Below, in pieces: positions 5,060 through 6,110 of a stretch of 6,110 nucleotides of DNA. Position numbers and translations under genes: made by a program. Where the stretch lies: positions 1 to 6,110 of the forward strand of contig QMLT01000115.1 of NCBI GenBank assembly GCA_003646875.1, written 5' to 3'. Position 1 is the stretch's first letter; the number at the start of each line of letters is the position of its first letter. The stretch comes from Deltaproteobacteria bacterium (lineage in GTDB: Bacteria > Desulfobacterota > DSM-4660 > Desulfatiglandales > B25-G16). Under the pieces are notes generated by a model. The model saw only the letters and a list, made by a program, of their open reading frames with translations, made no database searches and had not been told where the DNA came from.

Positions 5060-5453
5060 ACACTCTTCTCCTTTTTGGTGGTCTGCAACCATTATGAGGA
5101 ATTGGAGTTACATCCCTAATCATGGTAACGGAAAAACCATCCATTTGCAGTGCCCGTAAGGCCGCTTCCCTGCCCACTCCAGGACCCTTAACTCGAACCT
5201 CGGCAGTTTTTAACCCCATTGTCATTGCCTTTTTTAATGCACTCTGCGTTGCTAATTGGGCGGCAAAGGGAGTGCTCTTTCTCGAACCTTTAAAACCTAC
5301 CTGTCCTGGGCTCGATGAGGCTATTACATTACCATTCATATCAGTGATGGTAACAATAGTGTTATTAAAGGTAGATTGAATATGCACAATCCCAGTAGAA
5401 ACAATCTTCTTTTCCTTTTTACCTTTACTGGCTTTCCCTATCTTCTTGGACAT
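5058..5453 (-). CDS. rpsK: Small-subunit ribosomal protein uS11
   Basis: S11 binds the platform of the 30S subunit near the mRNA exit and the anti-Shine-Dalgarno region. The 131 residues fit the usual length. After a Lys-rich N-terminal extension (1-17), the fold starts at IVHIQSTFNNTIVTITD (23-39), followed by GFKGSRKSTPFAAQ (53-66), VKGPGVGREAALRAL (88-102) and the invariant C-terminus TPIPHNGCRPPKRRRV. The family's common SSAG is SSPG here. The ATG at 5453 has GGAGG only 4 nt upstream, a slightly short spacing. It lies 15 nt after rpsM and 12 nt before rpsD, clearly within one operon. Confidence 0.99.
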   Translation of the reverse strand: MSKKIGKASKGKKEKKIVSTGIVHIQSTFNNTIVTITDMNGNVIASSSPGQVGFKGSRKSTPFAAQLATQSALKKAMTMGLKTAEVRVKGPGVGREAALRALQMDGFSVTMIRDVTPIPHNGCRPPKRRRV

Positions 5454-5468
5454 TATCCCTCCGCAGGC

Positions 5469-5837
5469 TTATTTTCTACGTCTTCCAATTATCCTTCTCG
5501 GTCCCTTCCTTGTTCGCGCATTCGTATGAGTTCTCTGACCCCTCACTGGGAGGCCTTTTCTATGCCGTAATCCCCTATAGCATCCCATATCCATCAGGCG
5601 TTTAATATTCATGGATATTTCACGTCTTAAGTCTCCTTCAACCTTATACGATTCATTAATAACATTTCTTATTTTTGTTACTTCCTCTTCATTCAGTTCA
5701 TCTGATTGGGCACCACAATCCACTCCGGCCATCTTCAAGATTTTCTGAGAATTACTTCTGCCTATACCATAGATATAGGTCAACGCTATTTCGACTCTCT
5801 TTCTCTTGGGTAAATCAACACCAGCGATTCTGGTCAA
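5469..5837 (-). CDS. rpsM: Small-subunit ribosomal protein uS13
   Basis: S13 sits in the head of the 30S subunit and contacts 16S rRNA, P-site tRNA and the 50S bridge. The 122 residues show the family N-terminus RIAGVDLPKRKRVEIALTYI at 3-22, IYGIGRSNSQKIL (22-34, helix-two-turn-helix), the central LNEEEVTKIRN, YRGLRHRKGLPVRGQRT (92-108), and a basic tail ending in GRRRK. The start is TTG, supported by AAGGAG 6 nt upstream; no in-frame ATG fits the family N-terminus. A 109-nt spacer with an imperfect hairpin separates it from rpmJ. Confidence 0.99.
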   Translation of the reverse strand: MTRIAGVDLPKRKRVEIALTYIYGIGRSNSQKILKMAGVDCGAQSDELNEEEVTKIRNVINESYKVEGDLRREISMNIKRLMDMGCYRGLRHRKGLPVRGQRTHTNARTRKGPRRIIGRRRK

Positions 5838-5843
5838 TGTGAT

Positions 5844-5849
5844 CTCCTT
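5844..5849 (-). promoter_or_regulatory. Ribosome-binding site of rpsM
   Basis: Minus-strand AAGGAG, 6 nt before the TTG at 5837. It fixes the non-ATG start. It lies just downstream of the imperfect hairpin at 5854-5926 and is not buried in its stem. Confidence 0.85.
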
Positions 5850-5853
5850 GAAT

Positions 5854-5926
5854 AGTTTCTTGAGTTTATTGTGTTGATTGGGTCTTTTGGGTTAAAATCT
5901 GATGAACTCAACAAACACAACAAACT
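5854..5926. repeat. Imperfect inverted repeat between rpmJ and rpsM
   Basis: The 25-base arms at 5854-5878 and 5902-5926 are complementary at 20 positions, with a 23-base loop. Each arm consists of two related units of about 10 bases (cores ttgagtt and ttgtgtt on one side, aactcaa and aacacaa on the other). The better-matching unit pairs again run a-b-a'-b', as in the rpsD-rpoA spacer. All pairs are AT-rich, so the hairpin is of moderate strength. It does not look like an intrinsic terminator. Confidence 0.7.
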
Positions 5927-5946
5927 TCGCTTACACAAAAACCTAA

Positions 5947-6060
5947 TTAGCCTTGCCTCTGTTTGTGTCGAGGGTTATTACAGATCACCCTCAGCACACC
6001 TTTTCTCTTAACTATCTTGCAATTCTTACATCTTTTTTTTATGGATGACCTCACCTTCAT
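5947..6060 (-). CDS. rpmJ: Large-subunit ribosomal protein bL36, zinc-binding form
   Basis: This 37-codon gene encodes L36, a small zinc-ribbon protein of the 50S subunit. The translation reads MKVRSSIKKRCKNCKIVKRK and continues for 17 residues to RHKQRQG. The four zinc ligands are Cys11, Cys14, Cys27 and His32, the standard C-x2-C-x12-C-x4-H pattern, so this is the C+ form. The length equals the family norm (37-38 residues). The ATG is at 6060. AAGGAG at 6074-6079 is 13 nt away, a long spacing, and a weaker GTGAG lies closer. Its place directly before rpsM is the classical order in many bacteria. Confidence 0.97.
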   Translation of the reverse strand: MKVRSSIKKRCKNCKIVKRKGVLRVICNNPRHKQRQG

Positions 6061-6110
6061 AATCTATCTCACGCTCCTTAATCCCTTTTTCATAAACCCC
6101 TCATAATTCC
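6061..6110 (-). other. Edge region upstream of rpmJ
   Basis: Holds the likely rpmJ ribosome-binding site AAGGAG (6074-6079). An upstream gene (infA, map or secY in other genomes) may end here. All three minus-strand frames contain a stop (6064-6066, 6090-6092, 6101-6103), and none of the short tails matches a C-terminus I recognise, so the preceding gene cannot be named. Confidence 0.4.

Noticed and set aside
5122..5570. Plus-strand open frames antisense to rpsK and rpsM
   Set aside because: Shadows of highly conserved ribosomal protein genes with no independent support.
5838..5946. S4-binding alpha-operon leader pseudoknot before rpsM
   Set aside because: The known element is gammaproteobacterial and covers the rpsM start; this hairpin lies upstream of the ribosome-binding site and is made of simple AT-rich repeats.
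6064..6110. End of an upstream gene with stop at 6064-6066 (tail reading NYEGFMKKGLRSVR)
   Set aside because: Only 14 codons are visible, the other two frames also offer plausible ends, and the tail matches no infA, map or secY C-terminus I know.

Overview
The window is a bacterial chromosomal segment with every gene on the minus strand. Read 5'->3' on that strand (right to left here), it holds the end of a ribosomal protein cluster, rpmJ-rpsM-rpsK-rpsD-rpoA-rplQ, followed by two pyrimidine biosynthesis genes, pyrB-pyrC. The order L36-S13-S11-S4-alpha-L17 is the classical bacterial alpha operon. The DNA looks AT-rich (about 40% GC by eye). S4 and L36 are both the zinc-binding, cysteine-containing forms. 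The proteins are full length with intact key residues. Their sequences recall deltaproteobacterial, Nitrospirae or candidate-phylum homologues, but I cannot place the organism to phylum.

Right part (4416-6110): rpmJ, then rpsM, rpsK and rpsD. The S13-S11-S4 junctions are tight (15 and 12 nt), and the rpsK stop codon overlaps the rpsD ribosome-binding site. rpsM and rpsD both start with TTG behind strong Shine-Dalgarno sequences. Middle (2753-4287): rpoA and rplQ overlap by one base (TAATG). Alpha carries a nearly pure glutamate linker and L17 carries a 47-residue Lys/Glu-rich tail. A 334-bp spacer follows with a strong bidirectional intrinsic terminator, which separates the ribosomal transcript from pyrBC. 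Left part (58-2418): pyrB and pyrC encode two consecutive steps of UMP synthesis, aspartate transcarbamoylase and a type I dihydroorotase with its metal ligands intact.

The genes themselves are ordinary. The unusual content is in the spacers. Apart from the tight junctions, each spacer is filled with short AT-rich repeats or palindromes: a 101-bp MITE-like element abutting the rplQ stop codon; a 22-bp sequence (21/22 identical) just upstream of both pyrB and rpoA; crossed inverted repeats between rpsD and rpoA; an imperfect 25-bp hairpin in front of rpsM; a GC-rich palindrome in the pyrB leader; and a repeat family shared by the pyrB-pyrC spacer and the 3' end of pyrC, where it supplies the last codons and the stop. 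No new protein system is visible. The candidate novelty is this set of spacer-filling repeats inside an essential operon, and whether any of them affects expression.
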